The notes beneath the pieces were generated by a model. It worked only from the letters and a program-made list of their open reading frames with translations, made no database searches and was not told where the DNA came from. From Methylobacterium sp. (GTDB lineage Bacteria > Pseudomonadota > Alphaproteobacteria > Rhizobiales > Beijerinckiaceae), in the NCBI GenBank assembly GCA_020252645.1, contig JADCCN010000002.1, positions 682,001 to 746,000 on the forward strand: a stretch of DNA of 64,000 bases, given 5' to 3'. The translations under genes were made by a program, and so were the position numbers. This document shows, one piece after another, positions 7,456 through 17,073 of this stretch (positions within the stretch are counted from its first letter, which is position 1; the number at the start of each line of letters is the position of its first letter).

Positions 7456-9597
7456 ATGAGCGACGTTCCCGCAGGCGGGCCAGGATCTTCCAATCCCTTC
7501 GCCGGGCTAGGCTCCACCATCACGGCCAAGGAATTCGGCGCGGTCATGCGCCGCTCCGACATCATCATGGCGATGGGCGTGCTCACGATCCTCGTCGTGA
7601 TGATCGTGCCGCTGCCGCCGTTCCTGCTGGATCTGTTCCTTGCCTTTTCGATCATCCTCTCCGTGCTGATCCTGATGACGGCGCTGTTCATCGCGGCGCC
7701 GCTGGAATTCTCGGCCTTCCCGACGATCCTGCTCATTGCCACGATGCTCAGACTGGCGCTGAACATCGCCTCGACCCGGCTCATCCTCACGCATGGGCAT
7801 ACGGGAACGGGGGCCGCCGGCCACGTCATCGAAAGCTTCGGCACCTTCGTGATGGGCGGCAATTTCGTCATCGGGTTGATCGTCTTCATCATCCTGGTGA
7901 TCGTGAACTTTGTCGTCATCACCAAGGGTTCGGGGCGAATCGCGGAAGTCGCGGCGCGCTTCAGCCTTGACGCGATGCCCGGCAAGCAGATGGCGATCGA
8001 TGCCGATCTCTCCGCCGGGCTCATCGATCAGGATGAGGCAAAGGCCCGCCGGAAGGCGCTGGAGGATGAAAGCTCCTTCTACGGCGCGATGGACGGTGCC
8101 TCGAAATTCGTGCGCGGTGATGCCATCGCCGGCATTCTCATCGTGTTCGTGAACATCGTGGGCGGCATCATCATCGGCGTGGCGCAGATGGGCATGGATT
8201 TCTCCTCGGCGGCCCGCACCTACACCCTGCTCACGGTCGGCGACGGCCTCGTGACCCAGATCCCGGCGCTGATCGTCTCCACCGCCGCAGGCCTCCTTGT
8301 TTCGAAGGCGGGCGTGACCGGTGCAGCCGACAAGGCGCTCACCAAGCAGCTCGCCTCCGTGCCGAAGGCGCTGGGCATGTCGGCCTTCGTGATGGTCATC
8401 ATCTCGCTGCTGCCGAACATGCCGATGCTGCCCTTCCTCGGCCTTGCAGCCGGCGCGGTCTACATGGCCCTGCGCCTGCAGCGCCAGCAGCAGCTCGATA
8501 CCCTGAAGGAACAGGCCCAGGCCGTGATGGAGCAGGCCGCTGCCCAGGCGAAGCCCTCCGAGGAGGCTGTGCAGGATGCTCTGCGCCTCGACGAGTTGCG
8601 CATCGAGATCGGCTATGCGCTGCTGCCGCTGGTGCAGGGGCAGAACGGCGAGGACAAGATCACCGACCAGATCAAGGCCCTGCGCCGCACGCTTGCGGCC
8701 GAGATGGGCTTCCTGCTGCCTTCCGTGCGCCTCGTGGACAACGTGCAGCTCGAATCGAACCAGTATGTCATCAAGCTGAAGGAGATCGAGGCCGGTGGCG
8801 GCATCGTCTTCCCGAACCAGTACATGGCGATGGACCCTTCGGGCGGGCAGGTGCAGCTGCCGGGCGCGCATATGCTGGAGCCGACCTTCGGCCTGCCGGC
8901 GACCTGGATCGACGAGGCCCTGCGCGACGAGGCGCAATTGCGCGGCTACACCGTGGTGGACCCGGCCACGGTCATCGCGACGCACCTCACCGAGGTCATC
9001 AAGAACAACATGAGCGAGCTGCTCTCCTTCGTGGAGGTGCAGAAGCTCCTGAAGGAACTTCCCAAGCCGCATCAGGAACTGCTGAAGGAATTCGTGCCGG
9101 GCCAGATTTCCACCACCGGCGTGCAGCGCATCCTGCAATTGCTGCTGGCGGAGCGCGTTTCGATCCGCGATCTCGGCACCATTCTGGAGGCGACCGCGGA
9201 AGTGGCTGGTGCGCTGCGCGATCCGCGCATGATCGTCGAGCATATCCGCACCCGCCTCGCGCGGCAGATCTGCTCGCAGCATACGGGCCCCACCGGCCAG
9301 CTCGCGCTCATCACGCTCTCGCCGGCCTGGGAAGATGCCTTCAGCTCAACGCTGATCGGGGATGGCGAGATCAAGCATCTCGCCATGCAGCCCTCGCGCC
9401 TGCATGATTTCGTGATCACGCTGCGCGACCGCTTCGAGGAGGCCGCGAAGCTTGGCGAGATGCCGGTGCTCGTGACCTCGAACGCCATCCGCCCCTATGT
9501 GCGGATGGTTGTCGAGCGGTTCCGCCCGCAGACGGCCGTGATCGCGCAGGGCGAGATCCACCCCAGCGCCCGGCTGCGCACGGTGGGTTCGATCTGA
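7456..9597 (+). CDS. flhA: Flagellar export gate protein FlhA
   Basis: FlhA is the large membrane component of the flagellar type III export gate. Eight hydrophobic segments occupy the first 330 residues or so, with the FHIPEP-type cytoplasmic loop (ALDAMPGKQMAIDADLSAG, then RRKALEDESSFYGAMDGASKFVRGD). The long C-terminal cytoplasmic domain receives chaperone-substrate complexes. Start 7456 has GAGGCAGG upstream and gives 713 residues. The longer ORF start at 7420 adds a leader that overlaps the promoter region. It is transcribed from its own CtrA-box promoter downstream of flbD. Confidence 0.95.
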   Translation: MSDVPAGGPGSSNPFAGLGSTITAKEFGAVMRRSDIIMAMGVLTILVVMIVPLPPFLLDLFLAFSIILSVLILMTALFIAAPLEFSAFPTILLIATMLRLALNIASTRLILTHGHTGTGAAGHVIESFGTFVMGGNFVIGLIVFIILVIVNFVVITKGSGRIAEVAARFSLDAMPGKQMAIDADLSAGLIDQDEAKARRKALEDESSFYGAMDGASKFVRGDAIAGILIVFVNIVGGIIIGVAQMGMDFSSAARTYTLLTVGDGLVTQIPALIVSTAAGLLVSKAGVTGAADKALTKQLASVPKALGMSAFVMVIISLLPNMPMLPFLGLAAGAVYMALRLQRQQQLDTLKEQAQAVMEQAAAQAKPSEEAVQDALRLDELRIEIGYALLPLVQGQNGEDKITDQIKALRRTLAAEMGFLLPSVRLVDNVQLESNQYVIKLKEIEAGGGIVFPNQYMAMDPSGGQVQLPGAHMLEPTFGLPATWIDEALRDEAQLRGYTVVDPATVIATHLTEVIKNNMSELLSFVEVQKLLKELPKPHQELLKEFVPGQISTTGVQRILQLLLAERVSIRDLGTILEATAEVAGALRDPRMIVEHIRTRLARQICSQHTGPTGQLALITLSPAWEDAFSSTLIGDGEIKHLAMQPSRLHDFVITLRDRFEEAAKLGEMPVLVTSNAIRPYVRMVVERFRPQTAVIAQGEIHPSARLRTVGSI

Positions 9598-9603
9598 TCG
9601 GGA

Positions 9604-10659
9604 TCAGGCGGGAGGCGGATTCTCGCCGTTCTCCGCTCCCGCTTTCTTCTTCGCAAGTTGTTCCCGCTCGAAAAGCATCACCACGGGAATGGAAATCGCC
9701 AGCGGGATCAGCAGGTAGAAGAGCCGCCAGACGAGCAGGGCCGCAAAGACCGCCGTGGCAGGAATGCCGGGCATCACCTTCAGGAACACTGCTTCCATCA
9801 CGCCCACGCCGCCCGGAACCTGGAAGAGCAGGCCGGCCGAGAACGAGAGCAGGAATGCGCCGAGCACGATGAAGAAGCCGGGATTTCCCTGCTCAGGCAG
9901 CGCGAAATAGATGATGCCCGCCGCCCCCAGAAGCTCCATCGGTGCCGCGATCCACTGACGCCAGACGATGTGAAGGCCGGGATATTCCAGCTTGAAGCCC
10001 CGGATGACCAGCGGCTGGAACTTCAGCCAGGACCCGATGGTGTAGAGCACGCAGAAGGCCAGCATGCCGAGCCCGATGATCCGGATGATGCTCTCGGAGA
10101 GCGGGGCCAGTGGCCTCACGATATGGGGCTCGAAGGTCAGAACCAGTCCGCCGAGCACGATGGTGCCGAAGGCGAAGGTGAAGGAGCAGAGCGCCACCAG
10201 CACCGCGACTTCCGGCGCGCTCAGCCCCTTCGACGTATAGGCGCGGTAGCGCACCATGCCGCCGGAAAACACCGAGCCGCCGATATTATGCGAGATCGCG
10301 TAGGTCACGAACGAGCAGGTGGTGATGAAGAGCCAGGAAATGCCCTTCTGCCGGTTGAGATGGATCAGCGCGATCCGGTCATACCAGGCGAGCGCCCAAT
10401 AGGCGAAAAGCGTGGATAGCGCCGCCAGCAGGTAGCCCTGCGTGGGAATGGCCGCGAGCTTGTGCCCGATCTGGCTTGCGATGATCGAGAGGCTCTCGAA
10501 GAAGCCGGCCTGATCCAGCCGCGAGACGAGCGCCGCATCGGCCGAGCTGTTCGCGCCCTCGACGGCCTCCAGCCGCAGCTTCCTGTAAAGCAGATCCAGC
10601 GACCAGATGACCGCCGCGAGGCCAATCAATGGCCAGAAGAAATCCTTGACCCGCTTCAT
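9604..10659 (-). CDS. YbhN/LPG-synthase-type integral membrane protein (UPF0104)
   Basis: This is a polytopic membrane protein of the lysylphosphatidylglycerol synthase transmembrane-region family (COG0392/YbhN). About eight hydrophobic helices are visible, with the family pattern SFVTYAISHNIGGSVFSGGMVRYRAY and, near the C-terminus, LLFQVPGGVGVMEAVFLKVMPG. The cytoplasmic catalytic domain of MprF is absent, so lipid lysylation is unlikely; a flippase or lipid-homeostasis role is a guess. Start 10659 (MKRVKDFFW) is chosen because the longer ORF adds over 130 residues of non-membrane, non-family sequence. It converges on flhA with a 6-bp gap. Confidence 0.8.
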   Translation of the reverse strand: MKRVKDFFWPLIGLAAVIWSLDLLYRKLRLEAVEGANSSADAALVSRLDQAGFFESLSIIASQIGHKLAAIPTQGYLLAALSTLFAYWALAWYDRIALIHLNRQKGISWLFITTCSFVTYAISHNIGGSVFSGGMVRYRAYTSKGLSAPEVAVLVALCSFTFAFGTIVLGGLVLTFEPHIVRPLAPLSESIIRIIGLGMLAFCVLYTIGSWLKFQPLVIRGFKLEYPGLHIVWRQWIAAPMELLGAAGIIYFALPEQGNPGFFIVLGAFLLSFSAGLLFQVPGGVGVMEAVFLKVMPGIPATAVFAALLVWRLFYLLIPLAISIPVVMLFEREQLAKKKAGAENGENPPPA

Positions 10660-10800
10660 CACTGCCCCATTCTGCGCCTCTGGCGCGAACACTGCCGCAC
10701 CACTGCCCGACCGGATTGGCGAAGGCAAGCTCTGCCCGCAAATTCTCACGCTCCCGCGGGCGGATGACGGGCCGAAACATGACTGGAGAAAGACAAGCTC

Positions 10801-11394
10801 ATGCTGAGCGACGGCTATCACTTCCTGCCGCCGGGGCGGCTCGCGGTCTTCACGATGTTCCTGCGCCACCCGCTCCGAAACGTTCCGCAAGCCGCTTCGT
10901 TGCCGGACGGCTTCCGGCTGGAGCGGATTTCCGGGAAGGAAATCATGCGCTATCGCCTGCTCTTCCGGGCCATCGGGCAGGACTGGCTGTGGTTCGGCCG
11001 CCTGAAACTCGACGATGCCGCCCTGGAAAGCCTGCTGTCGCATGCGGACCATGAGGCCATGATCCTCGTGGACCGGCAGGGTGATTGCGGCCTTGTCGAA
11101 ATTGATTTCCGCGAGAACGAGCCGGAACTCGCCTATCTTGGATTATTGCCGCGGCTCATCGGGCGGGGCGTGGGGCGCGCGCTCGCGCAAGGGGCTCTTG
11201 CGCGTGCCAACGCGCGCGGAGCCCCCTCGCTCATGGTCCACACATGCAATTTCGATGCGCCGGGCGCGCTGGGTTTCTACCGCTCAATCGGTTTCCTGCC
11301 CTTTGCGAACGCGCTGGAATTCTTTCCCGATCCACGGCTCGACGGCACCCTCCCGCGGGATGCCGCCGCCCATGTTCCGCTGATCGAGGAATGA
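10801..11394 (+). CDS. GNAT family N-acetyltransferase
   Basis: The 197-residue protein has the GNAT acetyl-CoA-binding signature near the middle (LGLLPRLIGRGVGRALAQ) and the following helix-strand pattern HTCNFDAPGALGFYRSIGF. The substrate cannot be read from sequence. It is divergent from the YbhN-like gene across a 141-bp gap and converges on fliJ with a 3-bp gap. No link to motility is implied beyond location. Confidence 0.82.
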   Translation: MLSDGYHFLPPGRLAVFTMFLRHPLRNVPQAASLPDGFRLERISGKEIMRYRLLFRAIGQDWLWFGRLKLDDAALESLLSHADHEAMILVDRQGDCGLVEIDFRENEPELAYLGLLPRLIGRGVGRALAQGALARANARGAPSLMVHTCNFDAPGALGFYRSIGFLPFANALEFFPDPRLDGTLPRDAAAHVPLIEE

Positions 11395-11397
11395 TCC

Positions 11398-11817
11398 TCA
11401 GAGGCGCCCTGCGGCAAACCGCATCCGAGCCGCGATGCGATCGGTCTCGATCTGGTCGCGCAAGGCCATCTCGGCACGCTCCGCCGCCTTTTCGCGATCC
11501 TCAAGGATCTCGACCTTCTTGAGTTCCTCGAAGGCTTCGCTCAGCGCGGCCTTCGCATCCTCGAACTGTTCCTGAAGGTCGGCCGCCGATTGCAGAAGGT
11601 TGTCGCGCCGCGTGCGGGCGGCTTTCGCATAGGTGGGATAGGCGAAATGGGCGGGGTCGGACAAGCCGGCCTTGCGCTCCTCGCCTTCGATTTCCCGATC
11701 GAGATCCGTTGCCATGCGCTGGAAGTCCGCAATCATCGATTCGATCTGCGAAACGCGCCGGCGCTTTTCATCGACGTGGAACCGCTTCAGACGGATCAAC
11801 GTATCGCGCGACTTCAT
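11398..11817 (-). CDS. fliJ: Flagellar export chaperone FliJ
   Basis: FliJ is the coiled-coil stalk/escort of the FliI ATPase. The 139 residues are almost wholly helical heptad sequence, starting MKSRDTLIRLKRFHVDEKRRRV and continuing with QIESMIADFQRMATDLDREI. FliJ is weakly conserved, so the call rests on the N-terminal pattern, the length and its place directly downstream of fliI on the same strand (63-bp gap). Confidence 0.83.
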   Translation of the reverse strand: MKSRDTLIRLKRFHVDEKRRRVSQIESMIADFQRMATDLDREIEGEERKAGLSDPAHFAYPTYAKAARTRRDNLLQSAADLQEQFEDAKAALSEAFEELKKVEILEDREKAAERAEMALRDQIETDRIAARMRFAAGRL

Positions 11818-11838
11818 GGTCCTGACTACTCCTTGACC

Positions 11839-11860
11839 GGCCCCGAGTTACGCCGGGGCC
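11839..11860. other. Intergenic hairpin between fliI and fliJ
   Basis: GGCCCCG and CGGGGCC form a 7-bp stem with an 8-nt loop. There is no T-run on the transcribed strand, so it is more likely a processing or partial attenuation element than a full terminator. Confidence 0.5.
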
Positions 11861-11880
11861 GACCGGGAGAAAGCCTGATG

Positions 11881-13209
11881 CTATTCCCCCAGTCGATTAA
11901 CAATCTCCGCGAGACGTATATAGCTTTCACCGAGGGAGGTTGATTCTTCCTTACCTTGCGAAAGAAAACTTTCGAGTTCGGGATTGGCGTCGATCGCGCG
12001 GTCCACTTCCGGGGTCGTTCCCTTCCGGTAGGCGCCAAGGCGGATGAGTTCCTCCATGTCTGTATAGGTGGCCATGAGGTTTCGCGCCTTCACGATGGTC
12101 GGCAGGTAATTCGGGTCTGCCGCGCGCGGCATGGTGCGGGAAACGCTCTTCAGCACGTTGATGGCCGGGTAGCGCCCGCGCTCGGCGATCCGGCGCTCCA
12201 TCACGATATGCCCGTCGAGAATGCCGCGCACCGCATCGGCCACCGGCTCGTTGTGGTCATCGCCATCGACCAGCACGGTGAAGATGCCGGTGATGGTGCC
12301 CGAACCTTCCTCGCCCGGCCCCGCACGCTCCAGCAGGCGCGGCAATTCGGCGAAAACACTGGGCGTGTAGCCCTTGGTCGTCGGCGGTTCGTTGACATTG
12401 AGGCCGATATCCCGCTGCGCCATGGCAAAGCGGGTGATGGAATCCATCATGCAGAGCACGTTCATCCGCTCATCGCGGAAGAACTCGGCGATCGCCATGG
12501 TGAGATAGGCCGCCTGCCGGCGCATCAGGGCCGGCTCATCCGAGGTGGCAACCACCACGACCGAGCGCGCGAGGCCTTCCTCGCCGAGATCGTCCTGCAG
12601 GAATTCCTGCACCTCGCGGCCGCGCTCGCCCACAAGGCCGACCACCGAGACATCGGCCGAGGAATTGCGCGCGAGCATGGAGAGCAGCACGGATTTGCCC
12701 ACGCCCGAGCCGGCGAAGATACCCAGGCGTTGGCCGCTGCAGCAGGTCAGGAAGGCGTTGAGCGCACGCACGCCCAAATCAAGCGGCGCGCCAACGCGCT
12801 GGCGCTTATGCGCGGGCGGGGGCTCGTTCCGGAAGGTGTAAGGGCGGGGGCCGGGCCGCAGCGGGCCCTTGCCGTCAATCGGGCGGCCGAAGGCATCCAT
12901 CACGCGGCCGCGCCAGGAATGATCGGGACGGATCGCCGCGCGGCGGCTCACCACATGCGCCGGGCAGCCACGGCGCAGGCCTTCCACATTCGCGAAGGGC
13001 ATGGCAAGGGCGCGGCCTGAATCAAAGCCAACCACCTCGCAGAGCACCGGCTCGGAGCGGTCGGTCTCGATGGAGACAAGCCCGCCCAGTTCCATATGGC
13101 CAAGGGGGCCGACGATTTCGATCGTCAGCCCGCGCACCGCGCCCACGCGGCCATACACCGTGTATTCGGGCATCTCGTCGATCAGGCCTTGAAGGGTCTG
13201 TCCGGACAT
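11881..13209 (-). CDS. fliI: Flagellum-specific ATPase FliI
   Basis: FliI energises flagellar protein export. The F1-beta-like core has Walker A ([17 protein letters not shown]) near residue 170, [21 protein letters not shown], the Walker B region [22 protein letters not shown], and [17 protein letters not shown]. Start 13209 ([12 protein letters not shown]) has GGAG upstream and gives 442 residues, the usual length. The ORF-track start at 13350 adds a leader in the ctrA regulatory region. The gene is divergent from ctrA and transcribed toward fliJ. Confidence 0.94.
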   Translation of the reverse strand: MSGQTLQGLIDEMPEYTVYGRVGAVRGLTIEIVGPLGHMELGGLVSIETDRSEPVLCEVVGFDSGRALAMPFANVEGLRRGCPAHVVSRRAAIRPDHSWRGRVMDAFGRPIDGKGPLRPGPRPYTFRNEPPPAHKRQRVGAPLDLGVRALNAFLTCCSGQRLGIFAGSGVGKSVLLSMLARNSSADVSVVGLVGERGREVQEFLQDDLGEEGLARSVVVVATSDEPALMRRQAAYLTMAIAEFFRDERMNVLCMMDSITRFAMAQRDIGLNVNEPPTTKGYTPSVFAELPRLLERAGPGEEGSGTITGIFTVLVDGDDHNEPVADAVRGILDGHIVMERRIAERGRYPAINVLKSVSRTMPRAADPNYLPTIVKARNLMATYTDMEELIRLGAYRKGTTPEVDRAIDANPELESFLSQGKEESTSLGESYIRLAEIVNRLGE

Positions 13210-13646
13210 TGTTGCTCCGCTGTGAGCGAGCCTTCGGGCCCGCGATCTCTTGACGCTGAAGGCGTGATTCGCAACCAAGATTCGCATGGTTTCGCCATCC
13301 GCGACAATCAGCGGCCGCGAGGGACTGGGGAGGACGCCACGGTCTTCCATGGTCCGATTGCCGCCCGTGATCGCGCCGAGGAGGCGAAATCGTGAATCCT
13401 GTGAGTCGCTTGGTGGAATTTTCTCAAAAGGTGAATCAAAAGCAAATGCCGCTGCACAAAGCTTTATAAATTGCCCCTCAGGTTAGATTAATTGGTTCTT
13501 TCATCCGGCAAGCTTGCCTTAACGAATTACGATTTGTTAACTCTTCGGGCGTATCTTTGTCGAGAAGTTAAGCGCTCCCGTGTGGCGGACTGTTCCGCTC
13601 GCCGGTGGCGAATGCCATCCGTGACGGAAATTGGGGTTTCGAAAAA
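13210..13646. promoter_or_regulatory. Divergent fliI/ctrA control region with GANTC cluster, TTAA(C) motifs and a palindrome
   Basis: No gene is seen in this 437-bp stretch. Five GANTC (CcrM) sites fall within 172 bp at 13266, 13279, 13394, 13403 and 13433. The palindrome GGCAAGCTTGCC is at 13507-13518, immediately followed by TTAA (13519), TTAAC (13537) and another TTAA (13568). In Caulobacter, ctrA has two promoters; one is controlled by GcrA with CcrM methylation and the other by CtrA itself. The same logic is inferred here. Confidence 0.6.
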
Positions 13647-14348
13647 ATGCGCGTGCTCCTCATCGAAGACGACAGCGCGACAGCCAAGAGCATCGAGCTG
13701 ATGCTCAAGAGCGAGAATTTCAACGTCTACCTCACGGATCTCGGCGAGGAAGGCATCGATCTTGGCAAGCTCTATGACTACGACATCATCCTTCTGGACC
13801 TGAACCTCCCGGACATGTCGGGCTACGAGGTTCTGCGCTCGCTCCGCGTCTCGAAGATCAAGACGCCGATCCTGATCCTCTCGGGCATGGCCGGCATCGA
13901 TGACAAGGTGAAGGGTCTCGGCTTCGGCGCCGATGATTATCTCACCAAGCCGTTCCACAAGGACGAGCTGGTGGCGCGTATCCACGCGATCGTGCGCCGC
14001 TCCAAGGGCCATGCGCAATCGGTCATCTCGACGGGCGATCTCATCGTCAACCTCGACCAGAAGACTGTGGAAGTCGGCGGGCACCGCGTGCACCTCACCG
14101 GCAAGGAATACCAGATGCTGGAGCTGCTCTCGCTCCGCCGCGGCACGACGCTCACCAAGGAGATGTTCCTCAACCATCTCTATGGTGGCATGGACGAGCC
14201 GGAGCTGAAGATCATCGACGTGTTCATCTGCAAGCTGCGCAAGAAGCTCGCGAATGCCTCGGGCGGCCGCAACTATATCGAGACGGTCTGGGGTCGTGGC
14301 TATGTGCTGCGCGAGCCGACCGACGCGGACGAGAAAATCCCTGCCTGA
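13647..14348 (+). CDS. ctrA: Cell-cycle response regulator CtrA
   Basis: This OmpR-family regulator is very close to Caulobacter CtrA throughout. The receiver starts [20 protein letters not shown] with phospho-acceptor D51 in [12 protein letters not shown]. The DNA-binding half includes [46 protein letters not shown] and [10 protein letters not shown]. CtrA-P, fed by CckA-ChpT, controls flagellar, chemotaxis and division genes and binds TTAA-N7-TTAAC. Start 13647 is fixed by homology; the ORF-track start at 13605 adds 14 unrelated residues. A strong terminator follows. Confidence 0.97.
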   Translation: MRVLLIEDDSATAKSIELMLKSENFNVYLTDLGEEGIDLGKLYDYDIILLDLNLPDMSGYEVLRSLRVSKIKTPILILSGMAGIDDKVKGLGFGADDYLTKPFHKDELVARIHAIVRRSKGHAQSVISTGDLIVNLDQKTVEVGGHRVHLTGKEYQMLELLSLRRGTTLTKEMFLNHLYGGMDEPELKIIDVFICKLRKKLANASGGRNYIETVWGRGYVLREPTDADEKIPA

Positions 14349-14374
14349 ACCCGGCTGATCTTCCAGGAATTCGC

Positions 14375-14403
14375 AACCCGCCTCCTCAGAGGCGGGTTTT
14401 TTT
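14375..14403 (+). terminator. ctrA terminator
   Basis: AACCCGCCTC and GAGGCGGGTT form a perfect 10-bp stem with a 4-nt loop, followed by seven Ts, 27 bp after the ctrA stop. Confidence 0.9.
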
Positions 14404-14457
14404 CGGGGCGTGACCAGGGGCCTGAACCCAGGCTCCGGGCCCTGGTCAGCAGTCACG

Positions 14458-14481
14458 AAAAGGCCGGGCTTGCGGCCCGGC
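14458..14481 (-). terminator. cheR operon terminator
   Basis: Read on the minus strand, GCCGGGC and GCCCGGC form a 7-bp stem that ends in CTTTT. It lies about 65 bp beyond the cheR stop and would end the chpT-cheA-W-Y-B-R transcript. Confidence 0.7.
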
Positions 14482-14545
14482 TTCCTGAACAGCGAGAGTA
14501 TTTTCCGATCGGATCGAATTTCGCTGTTGCTGCGGCCGCCCTGGG

Positions 14546-15388
14546 TCAGGCGCCCGCGACACGCAGCTCCGGCTTCTGAACCGGTGCCGGCACGAGCAGC
14601 ATGCGCTCCTTCGAATGGCTCACGAAGCGCTCGGTGACACCGAAGGTCGATTCCGCGCCGCCCAGCAGCAGGAAGCCATCCGGCGCAAGCCGGCTTGCGA
14701 GCCTGTCGAACACCTTCGAGCGCGTGAGGCGGTCGAAATAGATCAGCACGTTGCGACAGAAGATGGCATCGAAAGTGCCGAGCGAACGCGGATCATCCAT
14801 CAGGTTGAACTTCTGGAAGTTCACGCGGCGCACGACATCGTCGGAAATCTTCCAGTTGTCGCCCTGCTTCTGAAAATATTGCAGCAGCAGCTTGGTGGGC
14901 AGGCCGCGCTGCACCTCGAACTGGTTGAAAAGCCCGGTCTTGGCCTTCGCCAGGATCGATTCCGAAATGTCGGTCGCAACAATCTCCACCTGGCGGCTGC
15001 CGATCCTCGCGCGCATCTCGTCGAGCAGCATCACGAGCGAAAACGGTTCCTGCCCCGAGGAGCAGGCAGCGCACCAAATGCGGATGCTCTTCTCCGGCGA
15101 GCGGCGCTGGTGCAGCTCCGGCATGATGACATCGCGGAAATGGTCGAAGGGCTGGCGATCGCGGAAGAAGAAGGTCTCGTTGGTTGTCAGAGCGTCGATG
15201 ATGCGCTGCTGCAATCGGCGGTCTCCGGTCTCGATCCTGCGCAGGAGATCGTCGAGGCTGGCGATATTCTCCTCGCGCAGAACCGGCGCGAGGCGAGCCT
15301 CGACGAAATAGGCCTTCTCCGGCGTGAGCACGATGCCGGCCGCGTGCTTGATGAATTCGATCGTCTTCTGGATCGCATGGATGCTCAT
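14546..15388 (-). CDS. cheR: Chemoreceptor methyltransferase CheR
   Basis: CheR methylates glutamates on chemoreceptors using S-adenosylmethionine. The 280 residues show the N-terminal helical domain and the SAM-binding fold with IRIWCAACSSGQEPFSLVMLLDE and GTFDAIFCRNVLIYFDRLTRSKVFDRLA. The C-terminus (FVSHSKERMLLVPAPVQKPELRVAGA) lacks the NWETF pentapeptide-binding style extensions. Start 15388 overlaps the cheB stop by 4 bp (ATGA), a sign of translational coupling. The longer ORF in the track runs into cheB. Confidence 0.94.
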   Translation of the reverse strand: MSIHAIQKTIEFIKHAAGIVLTPEKAYFVEARLAPVLREENIASLDDLLRRIETGDRRLQQRIIDALTTNETFFFRDRQPFDHFRDVIMPELHQRRSPEKSIRIWCAACSSGQEPFSLVMLLDEMRARIGSRQVEIVATDISESILAKAKTGLFNQFEVQRGLPTKLLLQYFQKQGDNWKISDDVVRRVNFQKFNLMDDPRSLGTFDAIFCRNVLIYFDRLTRSKVFDRLASRLAPDGFLLLGGAESTFGVTERFVSHSKERMLLVPAPVQKPELRVAGA

Positions 15389-16635
15389 GCTGCGTTTCCT
15401 TCCACCAGAGACTGCGCGAGTTCCCCGAGCTTCTCGGGCGGCAATTGGGCTGCGGCAAGGCCTGCCTCGGCGATGCTCCCGGGAATGCCCCAGACCACGC
15501 TTGAAGGTTCGTCCTGCACGATGACATTGGCACCGCGCTGGATCAGATCCTGCGCGCCTCCGGTTCCGTCCCTGCCCATGCCGGTGAGCGCGATCGCCAG
15601 CGTATCGGCGCCGAAGCAATCAGCCGCGCTTGTGAAGAGCAGGTCGATCGAGGGCCGCCAGGGCCCGCGCGCTTCCGAGGGAAGCATGGTCAGGATCATC
15701 TGTCCGTCCGGCTGGCGGCGGATCACGGTATGGCAGCCGCCGGGCGCGAGGTAGATCGCACCGGCCTTCAGCGGCTTGCCCTCGGCGGCCTCGCAGGCCG
15801 GAAGCCCCACATGCTGCTTGAGATGGCTCGCGAAAATCGCGCCGAAGATCGGCGGCATGTGCTGGGCGATGACGATCGGTATGCGGTTCGCAACGCGCGG
15901 CATGTGGCTCAGCAGGCTCACCAGCGCTTGCGGGCCGCCGGTGGAAGCGCCGATGACAATCACCTTCGGGCGCGTTTTCTCCAGCGGGCGGATGCCGGCG
16001 GAGGCGCGGCCCGGCGGTGCCGCAGCCACCGCTGTCGCCGCAGCGGGGGCAGGGGCCGGCCGGGAAACGACACGGCCGGCGGCGGAGGTGCGGGCGAAGA
16101 GCGGGTTGGAGGAAGCGGGTGCCGGGGTGGGTGCCGGGGTGGGTGTCGGGCGTGGAGCCGGAGCCGCCTGCTGCTGGCGCATCGCGGCACGAATGCCGCC
16201 CACGGCCAACACCTTGGCGATGAGCGCCTGCCGGAAATCCGAAGAGGTCGAGACCTCGCGGTGGTTCGAGGGCTTCGGCAGGTAATCGGTCGCGCCCTTC
16301 ATCAGGCAGCGCATCGTCATCTCGGCGCCATGCACCGAGAGCGAGGAGACCACGATGACGCGCGTGCCCGGCGATTTCGACAGGATCAGCGGCAAGGCGG
16401 TAAGGCCATCCATGTCCGGCATGTCGAGATCGAGCAGGATGATCCGCGGCTGAAGCGCCGGCAGCGCCTCGATGATCTCGCGACCCGAGCGGAAGGTTCC
16501 GGCGACCTCGATGGCCGGCGTCTCCGAGAGCCAGCGCGACAGGAGGCCGCGCACGACAACCGAATCATCCACGATCGCGACGCGAACGCGAGGCGGCGCC
16601 ATGGCCATCGGTTGTCTTTGCGGCAGGGCCACCAT
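15385..16635 (-). CDS. cheB: Chemotaxis methylesterase/deamidase CheB
   Basis: CheB removes receptor methyl groups and is switched on by phosphorylation from CheA. The receiver domain (about 18-135) has D69 in LLDLDMPDMDG. A long Pro/Ala linker (about 150-210) joins it to the methylesterase with catalytic Ser in GASTGGPQAL, His in AQHMPP and Asp in LTGMGRDGTGGAQ. At 416 residues it is longer than the 350 typical of enteric CheB, entirely because of the linker. A start at an internal Met (MAMAPPR) is also possible. Confidence 0.94.
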   Translation of the reverse strand: MVALPQRQPMAMAPPRVRVAIVDDSVVVRGLLSRWLSETPAIEVAGTFRSGREIIEALPALQPRIILLDLDMPDMDGLTALPLILSKSPGTRVIVVSSLSVHGAEMTMRCLMKGATDYLPKPSNHREVSTSSDFRQALIAKVLAVGGIRAAMRQQQAAPAPRPTPTPAPTPAPASSNPLFARTSAAGRVVSRPAPAPAAATAVAAAPPGRASAGIRPLEKTRPKVIVIGASTGGPQALVSLLSHMPRVANRIPIVIAQHMPPIFGAIFASHLKQHVGLPACEAAEGKPLKAGAIYLAPGGCHTVIRRQPDGQMILTMLPSEARGPWRPSIDLLFTSAADCFGADTLAIALTGMGRDGTGGAQDLIQRGANVIVQDEPSSVVWGIPGSIAEAGLAAAQLPPEKLGELAQSLVEGNAA

Positions 16636-16687
16636 GAGTGAGGCTCCGGTTGAAAAAGGCGAAGGCGAGAACCGGGCCCGGCGGCAA

Positions 16688-17059
16688 TCAGGCCGCGAGC
16701 AGGCCCACTTCGGCGAATTTCGAGGTGAGGATATCCTTGTCGAAGGGCTTCATCACGTATTCGTCCGCGCCGGAATCCATGGCCTTGGCGATATGCGCCA
16801 CATCGTTCTCGGTGGTGCAGAACACCACTTTCGGATGCGTGCCGCCCGCCATGGTGCGGAGTTTCATCAGGAACTGGTAGCCGTCCATGTTCGGCATGTT
16901 CCAATCGAGCAGGATGGCATCCGGCATTCGATTGGTGCAGGCGAGAACGGCTTGCTGACCGTCTTCTGCCTCGGCGATTTCAAAATCGAGTCCTTCGAGA
17001 ATCCGTCGCGCGACTTTGCGGATGACGGAGCTGTCGTCCACCACGAGGCAGTAGGTCAT
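16688..17059 (-). CDS. cheY: Chemotaxis response regulator CheY
   Basis: This is a single-domain receiver of 123 residues: acidic pair and Ser in VVDDSSVIRK, phospho-acceptor Asp in ILLDWNMPNMDGYQFL, conserved Thr in VFCTTEND and Lys in YVMKPFDKD. CheY-P binds the FliM/FliN switch to change motor behaviour. Start 17059 is 14 bp after the cheW stop. The longer ORF start in the track reads into cheW. Confidence 0.92.
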   Translation of the reverse strand: MTYCLVVDDSSVIRKVARRILEGLDFEIAEAEDGQQAVLACTNRMPDAILLDWNMPNMDGYQFLMKLRTMAGGTHPKVVFCTTENDVAHIAKAMDSGADEYVMKPFDKDILTSKFAEVGLLAA

Positions 17060-17073
17060 TGCAGGTCTCCCGT

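Noticed and set aside
13519-13541. TTAA-N14-TTAAC before ctrA as a standard CtrA box
   Set aside because: Spacing is 14, not 7; the closest N7 partner (ATTA) is poor, so only individual half-sites are noted.
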